This document shows positions 1 through 7,496 of a stretch of 64,000 nt of DNA, piece by piece. Each line of letters opens with the position of its first letter. Positions within the stretch are counted from its first letter, which is position 1. The stretch comes from an uncultured Alistipes sp. (GTDB taxonomy: Bacteria; Bacteroidota; Bacteroidia; Bacteroidales; Rikenellaceae). The notes beneath the pieces were generated by a model that saw only the letters and a program-made list of their open reading frames with translations, did no database searches and was not told the DNA's origin. A program made the translations under genes and the position numbers. The stretch lies in the NCBI GenBank assembly GCA_944321765.1, contig CALUMQ010000019.1, forward strand, positions 56,107 through 120,106, written 5' to 3'.

Positions 1-530
1 TTGTAGATACCCTGGGGGAGCTGCAGCGACCATTTTCCCTCGGCGTCGGTAGCGGTGCCCACGGTCGAGCCTTCGACGACGACCGTCACGCCGACCATCG
101 GCGATTTGTTGGCCGCATCGCGAACGACTCCCTCCAGCGTAATGCGCTGCTCGGCCTCCTCCTGCTTCGGGGCACTCTCCCCGGAGGGACGGTTGTAGAC
201 GACAATCGTCCGTTCCTGAATGCGTGCGGCAAAGGGTGTTCCGGAGAATATCTCGTCAAGAGCCTCCTGCAGCGGGGTATTGTCGAACGAGGCGTCGATG
301 CGTTTGTCGATGTCGAGCAGCTGGCCCGAGTTGTAGAAGAATTCGTAACCCACGGCATTGCTTACGCGCAGGAGCGCTTCGCTGAGCGAGACGCCTTCGA
401 GCCGGAGCGTGACGTGCGGAGCTTCGGCCCCGGACGAGGGTGCCCAGGCTGCCATCAGCACGATCATCAATATGTTGCGAAAGAGAGCCACCCTTTTTCC
501 GAGGCGGGTTGTAGTCCGTTTGTTATCCAT
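1..530 (-). CDS. SusC/RagA-type TonB-dependent receptor, N-terminal part (runs off the window)
   Basis: Reading down from the ATG at 530 gives 176 residues that continue past the window edge. A short signal anchor (LMIVLMAAW) is followed by an STN (secretin/TonB short N-terminal) domain at about residues 36-110, then a carboxypeptidase-regulatory-like beta domain starting at ITLEGVVRDAANKSPMVGVT. This order is typical of SusC-family outer-membrane receptors that exchange signals with a FecR-type anti-sigma factor. The sigma factor and FecR genes lie directly upstream on the same strand (fecR ends at 645), so this is a sigma/anti-sigma-regulated nutrient-uptake locus. The plug and barrel are outside the window, so the substrate cannot be told. 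Confidence 0.88.
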   Translation of the reverse strand, partial: MDNKRTTTRLGKRVALFRNILMIVLMAAWAPSSGAEAPHVTLRLEGVSLSEALLRVSNAVGYEFFYNSGQLLDIDKRIDASFDNTPLQEALDEIFSGTPFAARIQERTIVVYNRPSGESAPKQEEAEQRITLEGVVRDAANKSPMVGVTVVVEGSTVGTATDAEGKWSLQLPQGIY

Positions 531-644
531 GTCGGTGGAGCGTTTAGTCTTGAGAATTTTTTCAGAAAGGCTTATTCGTTTTTTGTTATGTTTTGTTCAG
601 ATTGTACTTGTGGCCTCATAGAACAAGTTGTTCTCAGTTTCCCG

Positions 645-1718
645 TCAGCGGAGATACATCACGCCGTCTTCCACCTCGCACCGAATTCCGGTCGTTCCGG
701 CCAACAGGTCAAGAATGTAGTCGATGCCCCTTTCGCGGCGTATTTTCCCGGAGAAGGTGTAGTTGCGCAGCGGCTCTGCAACGACGATGCGTATTCCGTA
801 GGTTCGTTCGAAACGCTGGGCCAGGCGCCACAGCGGTTCGGCTTCAAACCAGAGCCATCCGTCGACCCATGCGGCATAGGCCTTGGCGTCCACGGTACTG
901 ACGGCCGTCTGCTCGGTGTCGCAGTCGAGCCGGATCTGTTGATCGGGTTTGAGTTCGAGATCTTCGGACGCTGCCGAGGCCCGGTAGGCGATACGTCCCT
1001 CGACGAGTGTGGTGACGTGTTCTCTCTCTCCGGCATAGGCGTTGACATTGAACCGGGTTCCCAACACCCGGATGCACTCACCGCCGGGCATCTCCACGCG
1101 GAACGGCCGGCACGTATCTCGCTGAACGTCGAAGAAGGCCTCTCCCGAGAGCGAGACGCAGCGTTCCGCGCTTTTTTCGAACGATGCGGGATATTCGAGA
1201 GTCGATCCGGCGTTGAGCCACACGCGGGTTCCGTCGGCTAACGTGAGGTGAAACTCCCGGCCGGCCGGGACCTCGATCTTCAGCCGCTGGTTCTCCTCTA
1301 CGGCAAAGGAGCTTTCCCGGGTGTTGAGGGCGAGCTCTCCGGCGGTATTCCGCTCGATGCTGGCCTCCTGGTCAAGATTCATCCGCTGCCCGCCGTCGGA
1401 GGTCATCACCACCTCGCTGCGGTCGATGCTGACGCCCATGCGTGCGAGCTGTTCGAAGGCATCGGGAGCGGGTTGCTCGGGGCCGCTTCCGAAGAGGAGC
1501 GCCAGGGCAACCGCTGCCGCGGCGCATCCCGACGCGGCGAACGTGCGGATCCTTCGGGTCCGGATTCTCCGGCCGATCCGCCGCTGGAGATCGGCATATC
1601 CTTCGTTGTCGGGTGTCTGTCGTTCGTTTGCGACGGTCTGCGCCCAGAGACTGTCGAGCAGATCTTCCTCTTCGTCGTCAATCTTGCGACGGGGAATGCG
1701 GGACTCATCCATATTCAT
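645..1718 (-). CDS. FecR-family anti-sigma factor
   Basis: A 357-residue protein. It has a charged cytoplasmic N-terminus (about residues 1-58) for sigma-factor contact, one membrane segment near residues 60-76 (AASGCAAAAVALALLF), a periplasmic FecR domain around 135-235 (FHLTLADGTRVWLNAGSTLEYP is the core motif region), and a C-terminal DUF4974-like module ending at the stop. The length and order are usual for Bacteroidetes FecR proteins. It follows the sigma-factor gene by 57 bases and precedes a SusC gene with an STN domain. It should hold the sigma factor inactive until the receptor is occupied. A start two codons later (1712) is equally possible. Confidence 0.92.
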   Translation of the reverse strand: MNMDESRIPRRKIDDEEEDLLDSLWAQTVANERQTPDNEGYADLQRRIGRRIRTRRIRTFAASGCAAAAVALALLFGSGPEQPAPDAFEQLARMGVSIDRSEVVMTSDGGQRMNLDQEASIERNTAGELALNTRESSFAVEENQRLKIEVPAGREFHLTLADGTRVWLNAGSTLEYPASFEKSAERCVSLSGEAFFDVQRDTCRPFRVEMPGGECIRVLGTRFNVNAYAGEREHVTTLVEGRIAYRASAASEDLELKPDQQIRLDCDTEQTAVSTVDAKAYAAWVDGWLWFEAEPLWRLAQRFERTYGIRIVVAEPLRNYTFSGKIRRERGIDYILDLLAGTTGIRCEVEDGVMYLR

Positions 1719-1775
1719 TCGTACCTGTTCTTTACTGAATAAATACGGTTGAGGTCCAAACTACGTACTGAGAAA

Positions 1776-2333
1776 TCAGATTTTTTTGATTTCGCGCCGC
1801 AGACGTTGCAGCGCCTTGTAGACGATGGTCTCCACGGTACGCCGCGAGATCGAGAGCTCGGAGGCGATGACGGCGTGTTTTTTGTGTTCGAAGAAGTTCA
1901 TCTCCACGACGCGCCGGCTTTGCTTCGGGAGCCTGGCAATTGCCGGAAGCAGCGCCTCTTCGGGCCCGGGTTCTTTCTCGCTGTCGGGGATTTCGGCGCT
2001 TTTTTCGTGGAGGAGTTCGATTTTAAAGGCCTCCTTGCGATGCATCCGGAGCTCACGCCGCTGACATTCGCGCAAGGCGTTGTTATGCACGGCGCGCAGG
2101 AGGTAGTTGCGCAGGGACTTTGTCTCATCCAGACGCCGCCGGTTCATCCACAGCGACACGAAGAGCTCCTGCACCAGTTCGCGGGCATCGGATTCGTTGT
2201 GGAGGATGGTGTCGGCGTAGTGTCTCAGAGGAGCGTTCCACGCCATGTAGACCGCTTCGAAGGCGTCTTTGTTCCCGGATTTCAGGGCAAGAACGGTCCG
2301 GCGATTGTCCGATATGTCGAAGGAATCACCCAT
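1776..2333 (-). CDS. ECF RNA polymerase sigma factor, Bacteroidetes sigma-70 family
   Basis: A 185-residue protein with the two-domain ECF layout. Region 2 covers about residues 20-90 (DARELVQELFVSLW and LRNYLLRAVHNNAL). Region 4 has a helix-turn-helix at about 135-180 (AIARLPKQSRRVVEMNFFEHK and ISRRTVETIVYKALQRLR). It matches the Bacteroidetes-expanded family that pairs with FecR and SusC/SusD genes. Its partner FecR gene follows, so the encoded factor probably drives the adjacent receptor operon. Confidence 0.93.
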   Translation of the reverse strand: MGDSFDISDNRRTVLALKSGNKDAFEAVYMAWNAPLRHYADTILHNESDARELVQELFVSLWMNRRRLDETKSLRNYLLRAVHNNALRECQRRELRMHRKEAFKIELLHEKSAEIPDSEKEPGPEEALLPAIARLPKQSRRVVEMNFFEHKKHAVIASELSISRRTVETIVYKALQRLRREIKKI

Positions 2334-2354
2334 TTTTTAACCTAACCTACTCTG

Positions 2355-2362
2355 CAAATATA
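2355..2362 (-). promoter_or_regulatory. Promoter -7 element of the sigma factor gene
   Basis: The minus strand reads TATATTTG here, an exact match to the Bacteroidetes -7 element TAnnTTTG, 22 bases before the ATG. No clear TTTG -33 box is seen at the right distance. Confidence 0.55.
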
Positions 2363-2473
2363 CGAATTTCATCCGAAAAGGTAACGATTTTGGAAATAAA
2401 GGCAAAAATCCAGTTCCTTTTTTGAATTGTTTGGCCACGTGTGACGATTTTCCGAAAGAACGTGAGGAAATGC

Positions 2474-2508
2474 AAAAAGCCCTTCGGAATCAATCCGAAG
2501 GGCTTTTT
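2474..2508. terminator. Bidirectional intrinsic terminator
   Basis: A perfect 15-base inverted repeat (AAAAAGCCCTTCGGA / TCCGAAGGGCTTTTT) with a 5-base loop. The T-run on the minus strand fits termination of the glpT transcript, whose stop codon is at 2573. Confidence 0.85.
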
Positions 2509-2572
2509 GTCTATCCTGGAGTGGGACGACGACGATCGGCCATTTGGGCCGCGACCGCCGTCAGGGTCCGGG

Positions 2573-3967
2573 CTACGGATTCTGTCGCCGTTCTCCCTCT
2601 TTTTTATAGGTAAGAGCCATGAAGAGGATGGCCAGCAGGCAGGCTGCAATCAGCAGGACGAATGTCCAGTCCCAGCCGGCGGCTTCGGCAACGGTTCCGA
2701 TGACGATGTTGGCCAGGATGGCCGTTCCGAGGAAGTATCCGAAGAATCCGGTGAGGCCCGCGGCGGTTCCTGCGGCATTCTTCGGCGCAAGGTCGAGGGC
2801 CTGCACGCCGATGAGCATCACGGGACCGTAGATGAAGAATCCGATGGCAATCAGCGACATGGTGACGATGATGTAGTTCGACGAGAATTGCCAGTAGAGG
2901 AAGATGAACACGGCGACAATGGCCATGAAGAGTATCGTCGGCAGGGCGCGGCGTCCGTGGAATACCTTGTCGCTCAGCCAACCGCAGATAAGCGTTCCGG
3001 GGATGGCCGCGAACTCATAGGCGAAGTATGCCCACCCGGCCTGCTTGATGTCGTATCCCTGCGCTTCGCGCAGATAGGTCGGAGCCCAGTCGAGGCATCC
3101 GTAACGGACCATGTAGACGAAGGCGTTGGCGATGGCGATGAACCACAGCAGCTTGTTGTTGAGCACGTACTTGAAGAAGATTTCGCGGGTCGAGAGCACT
3201 TCTTCCTGCTTGGCGCTGTAGTTGGCGGGGTAGTCGTTCCGCCACTTCTCGACCGAAGGCAGTCCGCACGACTGCGGGGTGTCGCGGATGAGCACGTAGG
3301 CGAGCAGTGCGATGAAGATGGAGACGACCGCCGGGAAGAGGTAGGTGCCGATCAGGAAGTACAGCTGTGCGTTGGCTCCGAAGAACCAGGATCCGAACCA
3401 GATGGCTCCGTAGACGGCCATGGGGCCGACGAGGGCTCCGCCGACGTTGTGGGCGCAGTTCCAGATGGACATTTTCGTGCCGCGCTCATTCTGGGAGAAC
3501 CAGTGGGTCATGACCCGGCCGCATGGGGGCCATCCCATGCCGTTGAACCATCCGACGAGGAAGTTCAGCACGGCCATCAGCACGATGGCGAGTTGTTTGT
3601 GTTCCGGGCCGATGAGCGTCACGGGGACGATCATGAACATCATGGCCAGCGAGGCGAGGATCAGTCCCAGGGGCAGGAATACGCGGGCGTTGCTGCGGTC
3701 GGAGACGCTTCCCATGAGGAATTTCGAAACGGCATAGGCGATGGCGTTCATCGAGAGGACGATGCTCAGTTCGCTGGTGTCGAAGCCCAGGCCGGCGAGT
3801 TCGGGAATCGCCATCGAGAAGTTTTTGCGCACGAGGTAGTATCCCGCGTAGCCGATGAAGGCGCCGATGAATACCTGAAGGCGCATTTTTTTGTATTTGT
3901 CGTTGATCTTGTCGGCCGGGATTTCCTGCTTGAAGGCAGGGGGTTGTAGTATTTTCCACATAGGCAT
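2573..3967 (-). CDS. glpT: Glycerol-3-phosphate transporter GlpT (MFS, organophosphate:Pi antiporter)
   Basis: A 464-residue, 12-helix major facilitator protein that follows E. coli GlpT closely throughout. Shared landmarks include YYLVRKNF, FLMGSVSDRSN, GWPPCGR, WNCAHNVGG, RDTPQSCGLP, VRYG, and LAPKNAAGTAAGLTGFFGY. The substrate-binding residues known from GlpT (Arg45, His165, Arg269) correspond to Arg47, His173 and Arg288 here. It should import glycerol-3-phosphate in exchange for phosphate at the inner membrane. It sits divergently from a DeoR-type repressor, with a GlpQ-like phosphodiesterase gene just beyond, so the three form a glycerophosphodiester-use module. No glpK or glpD is visible nearby. 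Confidence 0.94.
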   Translation of the reverse strand: MPMWKILQPPAFKQEIPADKINDKYKKMRLQVFIGAFIGYAGYYLVRKNFSMAIPELAGLGFDTSELSIVLSMNAIAYAVSKFLMGSVSDRSNARVFLPLGLILASLAMMFMIVPVTLIGPEHKQLAIVLMAVLNFLVGWFNGMGWPPCGRVMTHWFSQNERGTKMSIWNCAHNVGGALVGPMAVYGAIWFGSWFFGANAQLYFLIGTYLFPAVVSIFIALLAYVLIRDTPQSCGLPSVEKWRNDYPANYSAKQEEVLSTREIFFKYVLNNKLLWFIAIANAFVYMVRYGCLDWAPTYLREAQGYDIKQAGWAYFAYEFAAIPGTLICGWLSDKVFHGRRALPTILFMAIVAVFIFLYWQFSSNYIIVTMSLIAIGFFIYGPVMLIGVQALDLAPKNAAGTAAGLTGFFGYFLGTAILANIVIGTVAEAAGWDWTFVLLIAACLLAILFMALTYKKEGERRQNP

Positions 3968-4089
3968 GTGCCGGGAGTCCGATGCAGCGACTCCGTTCGT
4001 TTATCGGTTGGTCAGAGAAGACGCCTTCCTGCATCGGAGGCGCCGGGTTTCCGAAGGTTCGGAAGCCCTTCGGGGTTTTCGTTTCGCAA

Positions 4090-4120
4090 CAAAAATACAA
4101 ATGCTTTTTTGTATTTCAAA
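4090..4120 (-). promoter_or_regulatory. glpT promoter
   Basis: On the minus strand TTTG (4120-4117) and TATTTTTG (4097-4090) are separated by 19 bases. This is an exact match to the Bacteroidetes consensus. The -33 box lies inside the left arm of the inverted repeat at 4112-4146. Confidence 0.8.
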
Positions 4121-4146
4121 ATAAAGGAAGTTTCTATTTTGAAATA
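4112..4146. promoter_or_regulatory. Probable DeoR/GlpR operator (12-base inverted repeat)
   Basis: A perfect inverted repeat, TATTTCAAAATA (4112-4123) and TATTTTGAAATA (4135-4146), with an 11-base spacer. A further half-site-like TATTTGAAA follows at 4145-4153. The left arm covers the glpT -33 box. The related sequence TATTTCAAATA recurs at 4249-4259 before the repressor gene. Assignment to the adjacent repressor is inferred from position and repetition. Confidence 0.6.
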
Positions 4147-4241
4147 TTTGAAACATTTGTGCCGGGGTTGCACGACATTTCCGGACGCGGGACCAGATTT
4201 TGTTCCGGGAGCTGTGCTGCGGATTTTTTTCTTTCCGTACG

Positions 4242-4274
4242 TTGAGGATATTTCAAATAAATTTTGTATATTCG
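4242..4274 (+). promoter_or_regulatory. Promoter of the DeoR-family gene with internal operator-like half-site
   Basis: A near-consensus -7 element TATATTCG (4267-4274) is preceded 21 bases upstream by TTGA. The sequence TATTTCAAATA (4249-4259), almost identical to the arm of the glpT-side inverted repeat, lies between the two boxes. This suggests autorepression. The remaining intergenic bases 3968-4089 hold only a GC-rich hairpin around 4020-4075. Confidence 0.5.
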
Positions 4275-4293
4275 TTCACTTATTAAACTTATT

Positions 4294-5091
4294 ATGAGCA
4301 GACCAGGTGAAGACACCGTCCTAAGCCTTCCCGAAAGGCATAACCGTATTCTGATGCTCCTGCAGCAGCAGGGATCCCTGTCCGTAACGCAGCTGTCGGA
4401 GCAGTTCCGTGTCTCCGAGGTGACCATCCGCAAGGATCTGTCATACCTCGAGCAGCAGAAAAAACTCTATCGTACGCATGGCAGCGCGATTCTGATCAGT
4501 CCGTATATCAGTGACCGCCACGTGAGCGAGAAGGAGAAGAAGAACGTCCCGGAGAAACGGGCCATCGGCGCTGCGGGTGCCGCCCTGATCTCCCGCGACG
4601 ATTCGATCGTGATCGCCTCGGGAACGACGATGGCGTTTCTTGCGCGGGAGATTCATCCCGTGGGCCATCTGACGGTCATCACCTCGTCGGTTCCCGTGAC
4701 GCAGATCCTCTCGCAGCATGTCGATACGGACGTGATTCAACTGGGAGGTCTCACGCGTCGCAGTTCGGTGTCGGTCGTCGGGCCGTTTGCCGAGCAGATG
4801 CTGCGGAACTTCAATTGCAGCAAACTGTTCGTCGGTGTGGACGGCATCGATCCCGAGTTCGGACTCACGACGACCAACATGCTGGAGGCGTCGCTCAACG
4901 GAGCGATGATCGAAGCGGCCCAGAAGGTGGTGGTCCTGGCCGACAGTTCGAAATTCGGGCGCCGGGGCTTTAGCAAGATCTGCGACCTGGAGGCCGTGGA
5001 TCTCATCATCACCGACAGCGGTGTTCAGCCGCTGTATCTGGAGCGGCTGCGCGAACGCGGCATCGAGGTGACGGTGGTCGATGCCCTCTGA
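4294..5091 (+). CDS. DeoR-family transcriptional repressor, GlpR-like
   Basis: A 265-residue protein. The N-terminal DeoR helix-turn-helix covers about residues 12-67 (ERHNRILMLLQQQGSLSV and VSEVTIRKDLSYLEQ). The C-terminal DeoRC sugar-phosphate sensor covers about residues 80-260 (IVIASGTTMAFLAREI, QLGGLTRRSSVSVVGP, LFVGVDGID, VVVLADSSKFG). I chose the ATG at 4294 over an upstream in-frame ATG at 4264, because the promoter -7 element sits at 4267-4274. Its position between glpT and the glpQ-like gene, and the shared palindromes, suggest control of the glp genes, with glycerol-3-phosphate the likely inducer by analogy to GlpR. The ligand is inferred. Confidence 0.88.
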   Translation: MSRPGEDTVLSLPERHNRILMLLQQQGSLSVTQLSEQFRVSEVTIRKDLSYLEQQKKLYRTHGSAILISPYISDRHVSEKEKKNVPEKRAIGAAGAALISRDDSIVIASGTTMAFLAREIHPVGHLTVITSSVPVTQILSQHVDTDVIQLGGLTRRSSVSVVGPFAEQMLRNFNCSKLFVGVDGIDPEFGLTTTNMLEASLNGAMIEAAQKVVVLADSSKFGRRGFSKICDLEAVDLIITDSGVQPLYLERLRERGIEVTVVDAL

Positions 5092-5107
5092 CGATTCGCA
5101 CGCCCTC

Positions 5108-5149
5108 AAAAAAGCGACGGCTCCCTGTGCAGGGAACCGTCGCTTTCGT
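5108..5149. terminator. Bidirectional terminator between the DeoR gene and glpQ
   Basis: The stem GCGACGG (5114-5120) / CCGTCGC (5137-5143) also has an inner CTCCCTG/CAGGGA pairing. It is flanked by an A-run on the left and Ts on the right. It separates two convergent genes. Confidence 0.75.
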
Positions 5150-5194
5150 TTGACGGGCTTTCCGCATCCGTCGTGCGCCGCCGCTATTTCCGCC

Positions 5195-5959
5195 CTATTT
5201 CTTCAGCAGGGCCTGCAGACGCTCGGGGTAGTCGGTCGTGATGTAGTCGACGCCGAGGTCGATGAAGTATTTCATGTCCTCCTCCTTGTCAACGGTCCAT
5301 ACGTTGACTTCGAGTCCGAGATCCTGCGCCTCCTTCACCCATTCGGGATGTTTGCGCAACACCTTGTCCGAATAGTCGATACCGGCCATTCCGAGCTCCT
5401 TGACGCTCTTCGGGGCGAGGTCGCCGTTCAGAAAGAAGATCTTCGAGTCGGGGAGGAGCTTCTTGAAGGCCAGGCAGGCGTTGATCGAGAAGCAGATGAT
5501 GTCCGTGCGCTCCACGAGCTTGTATTTCTTGAGAGCCTTGGCGATCTTCTCGGCGGCAATGTCTTCGCGCTTGATGTCCGAGAGGGACTTCATCTCGAGG
5601 ATCAGTCGCGTATTGGGTTTCGTGAGGGCGAGTTTGAGGTACTCGTCCAGTGTGGGGATGTTCTCGCCGTTGGGCAGGACGATCTGCGTGATCTCCTTGG
5701 CGGTGGACTTCTCCATATTGATCTTGGTGCCTTTGTAGACCTTGTCGTGGTTTACGATGAGTTTGTTGTCTGCTGTGAGCCATACGTCGAACTCCGATCC
5801 GAAGACTCCGATGGCGTCGGCCTTGGTGAAGGATGCCAGGGAGTTCTGGGCCGATTCGGGAACTTTCCAGTATCCTCGGTGCGCGATGACCTTGGGCTGG
5901 GCGAGAGCGGCGCCTGCGAACAGGAGGCAGGCCGCCGTGAAAATGAGATTCTTTTTCAT
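5195..5959 (-). CDS. glpQ: Secreted glycerophosphodiester phosphodiesterase
   Basis: A 254-residue protein with a clear Sec signal peptide (MKKNLIFTAACLLFAGAALA, cleavage near residue 20). The GDPD motifs are all present: IAHRGYWKVPESAQNSLASF carries the catalytic HR and the metal-binding Glu/Asn, followed by SEFDVWLTADNKLIVNHD, LILEMK, and the C-terminal VNVWTVD and DYITTDYPERL. It should release glycerol-3-phosphate from deacylated phospholipids in the periplasm or at the cell surface. The neighbouring GlpT homologue would then import that product. Confidence 0.92.
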   Translation of the reverse strand: MKKNLIFTAACLLFAGAALAQPKVIAHRGYWKVPESAQNSLASFTKADAIGVFGSEFDVWLTADNKLIVNHDKVYKGTKINMEKSTAKEITQIVLPNGENIPTLDEYLKLALTKPNTRLILEMKSLSDIKREDIAAEKIAKALKKYKLVERTDIICFSINACLAFKKLLPDSKIFFLNGDLAPKSVKELGMAGIDYSDKVLRKHPEWVKEAQDLGLEVNVWTVDKEEDMKYFIDLGVDYITTDYPERLQALLKK

Positions 5960-6029
5960 AATTCAGGTATGTAATTTTTTTGAGTTGGCGGTTTTTTGAA
6001 ACCTTCGCTCTTGTGAAACGAAACCACTA

Positions 6030-6060
6030 CAAAAGTACGAAACAATTCGGGATTTGCAAA
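6030..6060 (-). promoter_or_regulatory. glpQ promoter
   Basis: On the minus strand TTTG (6060-6057) and TACTTTTG (6037-6030) are spaced by 19 bases, an exact consensus match. The transcript would have about a 70-base 5' untranslated region. Between this promoter and 6219 I see nothing else except a short GACGT/ACGTC palindrome near 6070. Confidence 0.8.
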
Positions 6061-6219
6061 TCGAAATAGACGTCAACGTCGAAATTCGCCTGTTTTTTCA
6101 CGGCTTTGTCAAATGAATTGCCAGTCTGCGACGCGGTTCGAGACGTGCTGAGGCGCGTGAAAGGATCTTTTCTCGGCGGAATTTGGCCGTTGAGGTGCTC
6201 AAATGCGAAAAATTTTTAT

Positions 6220-6245
6220 TATCTTCGTATGTTTGGAATACCAAA
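6220..6245 (+). promoter_or_regulatory. galK -7 element and candidate operator
   Basis: TATCTTCG (6220-6227) is one base off the -7 consensus. Immediately downstream, at the expected transcription start, is the inverted repeat TTTGG-AATA-CCAAA (6232-6245). A repressor bound there would block initiation. The regulator is unknown; the ROK-family protein at 8189-9421 is one candidate. Confidence 0.45.
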
Positions 6246-6283
6246 TCCACTTGAAACCACATAATTTAAATCACTTTAAAACC

Positions 6284-7417
6284 ATGATGAAAGAGAAAGT
6301 CAGCAGCAAATTCAAGGAGTTGTTCGGCCCCGACGCCGCTCTTTTCACGTCGCCCGGACGTATCAACCTGATCGGAGAGCACACCGACTACAATGGCGGT
6401 TTCGTGTTCCCGGGCGCTGTAGATAAAGGTATCGTTGCCGCCATCCGGCTCAACGGCACCGACAAGGTGCGTGCCTATGCCCTGGACCTCGGCGAGTCGT
6501 CGGAGTTCGGCCTCAGGGAGGAGGACAAGCCCGCCGAGAGCTGGGCGCGTTACATTTTCGGCGTATGCCGCGAGATTCAGAAGCGCGGCGGCAAGATCGG
6601 CGGTTTCGACACCGTCTTTGCCGGAGATGTGCCTCTGGGAGCGGGCATGTCGTCGTCGGCCGCTCTGGAGTCGACCTACGCCTTTGCGCTGAACGAGCTC
6701 TACCAGTGCGGTATTGACAAATTCGAGCTGGCGAAGATCGGTCAGGCCACCGAACACAACTATTGTGGCGTGAACTGCGGTATCATGGATCAGTTTGCCT
6801 CGGTTTTCGGTAAGAAGGGCTGCCTGATGCGCCTCGACTGCCGTTCGCTGGAGTATGCCTACTTCCCGTTCGATCCCAAGGGTTACAAGCTCGTGCTGGT
6901 CGACTCGCGCGTGAAGCATGAACTGGTCGGCTCGCCCTACAACGACCGCCGGGCTTCGTGCGAGCGTGTCGCCAAGATGCTGGGTCAGGAGTTCCTGCGC
7001 GGGGCCACGATGGAGCAGCTGGACGCCATCAAGGATAAGATCTCGGAGGAGGACTACAAGCGGGCCCGCTACGTGATAGGCGAGGAGCGCCGCGTCCTCG
7101 ACGTGTGCGATGCCCTGGAGAAGGGCGACTACGAGACGGTGGGCAAGCGTATGTACGAGACCCACTGGGGCATGTCGAAGGATTACGAAGTGTCGTGCGA
7201 GGAGCTGGACTTCCTGGCGGAGGTTGCTGCCGAGTGCGGCGTAACGGGTTCGCGCATCATGGGCGGCGGTTTCGGAGGCTGCACGATCAACCTGGTGAAG
7301 GACGAGTTGTACGATCACTTCATCGCTACGGCGAAGGAGAAGTTCAATGCCAAGTACGGCCATGAGCCGAAGATCTACGACGTAGTGATTTCCGACGGCT
7401 CGCGTCGTCTGGAGTAA
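6284..7417 (+). CDS. galK: Galactokinase
   Basis: A 377-residue GHMP-family kinase that makes galactose-1-phosphate from galactose and ATP in the cytoplasm. The GalK signature PGRINLIGEHTDYNGG lies at about residues 24-39. The ATP-binding GHMP motif PLGAGMSSSAALE follows, then the catalytic-Asp region CGIMDQFASVFG and the C-terminal GSRIMGGGFGGCTINLV. The open frame extends to 6203, but that part includes the promoter, so I use the ATG pair at 6284/6287. It stands alone: no galT or galE is adjacent, and the mutarotase gene galM lies 37 kb away. Confidence 0.95.
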   Translation: MMKEKVSSKFKELFGPDAALFTSPGRINLIGEHTDYNGGFVFPGAVDKGIVAAIRLNGTDKVRAYALDLGESSEFGLREEDKPAESWARYIFGVCREIQKRGGKIGGFDTVFAGDVPLGAGMSSSAALESTYAFALNELYQCGIDKFELAKIGQATEHNYCGVNCGIMDQFASVFGKKGCLMRLDCRSLEYAYFPFDPKGYKLVLVDSRVKHELVGSPYNDRRASCERVAKMLGQEFLRGATMEQLDAIKDKISEEDYKRARYVIGEERRVLDVCDALEKGDYETVGKRMYETHWGMSKDYEVSCEELDFLAEVAAECGVTGSRIMGGGFGGCTINLVKDELYDHFIATAKEKFNAKYGHEPKIYDVVISDGSRRLE

Positions 7418-7433
7418 TCCTCTGCAGCGTGAT

Positions 7434-7477
7434 AAAAGAGGAGCGGGCAGCCATCCGATGGCGCCCGCTCCTCTTTT
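7434..7477. terminator. Bidirectional terminator after galK
   Basis: A 15-base stem, AAAAGAGGAGCGGGC (7434-7448) / GCCCGCTCCTCTTTT (7463-7477), with an inner GCCATC/GATGGC pairing. It lies between the convergent galK and acetyltransferase genes. Confidence 0.85.
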
Positions 7478-7496
7478 TTATCGTTGGAGACCGGAG

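Noticed and set aside
2441-3949. Long plus-strand frame (about 500 codons) opposite glpT
   Set aside because: Asp/Glu/His/Gly-rich antisense shadow of glpT, a common artefact in GC-rich genes; the minus-strand protein matches GlpT throughout.
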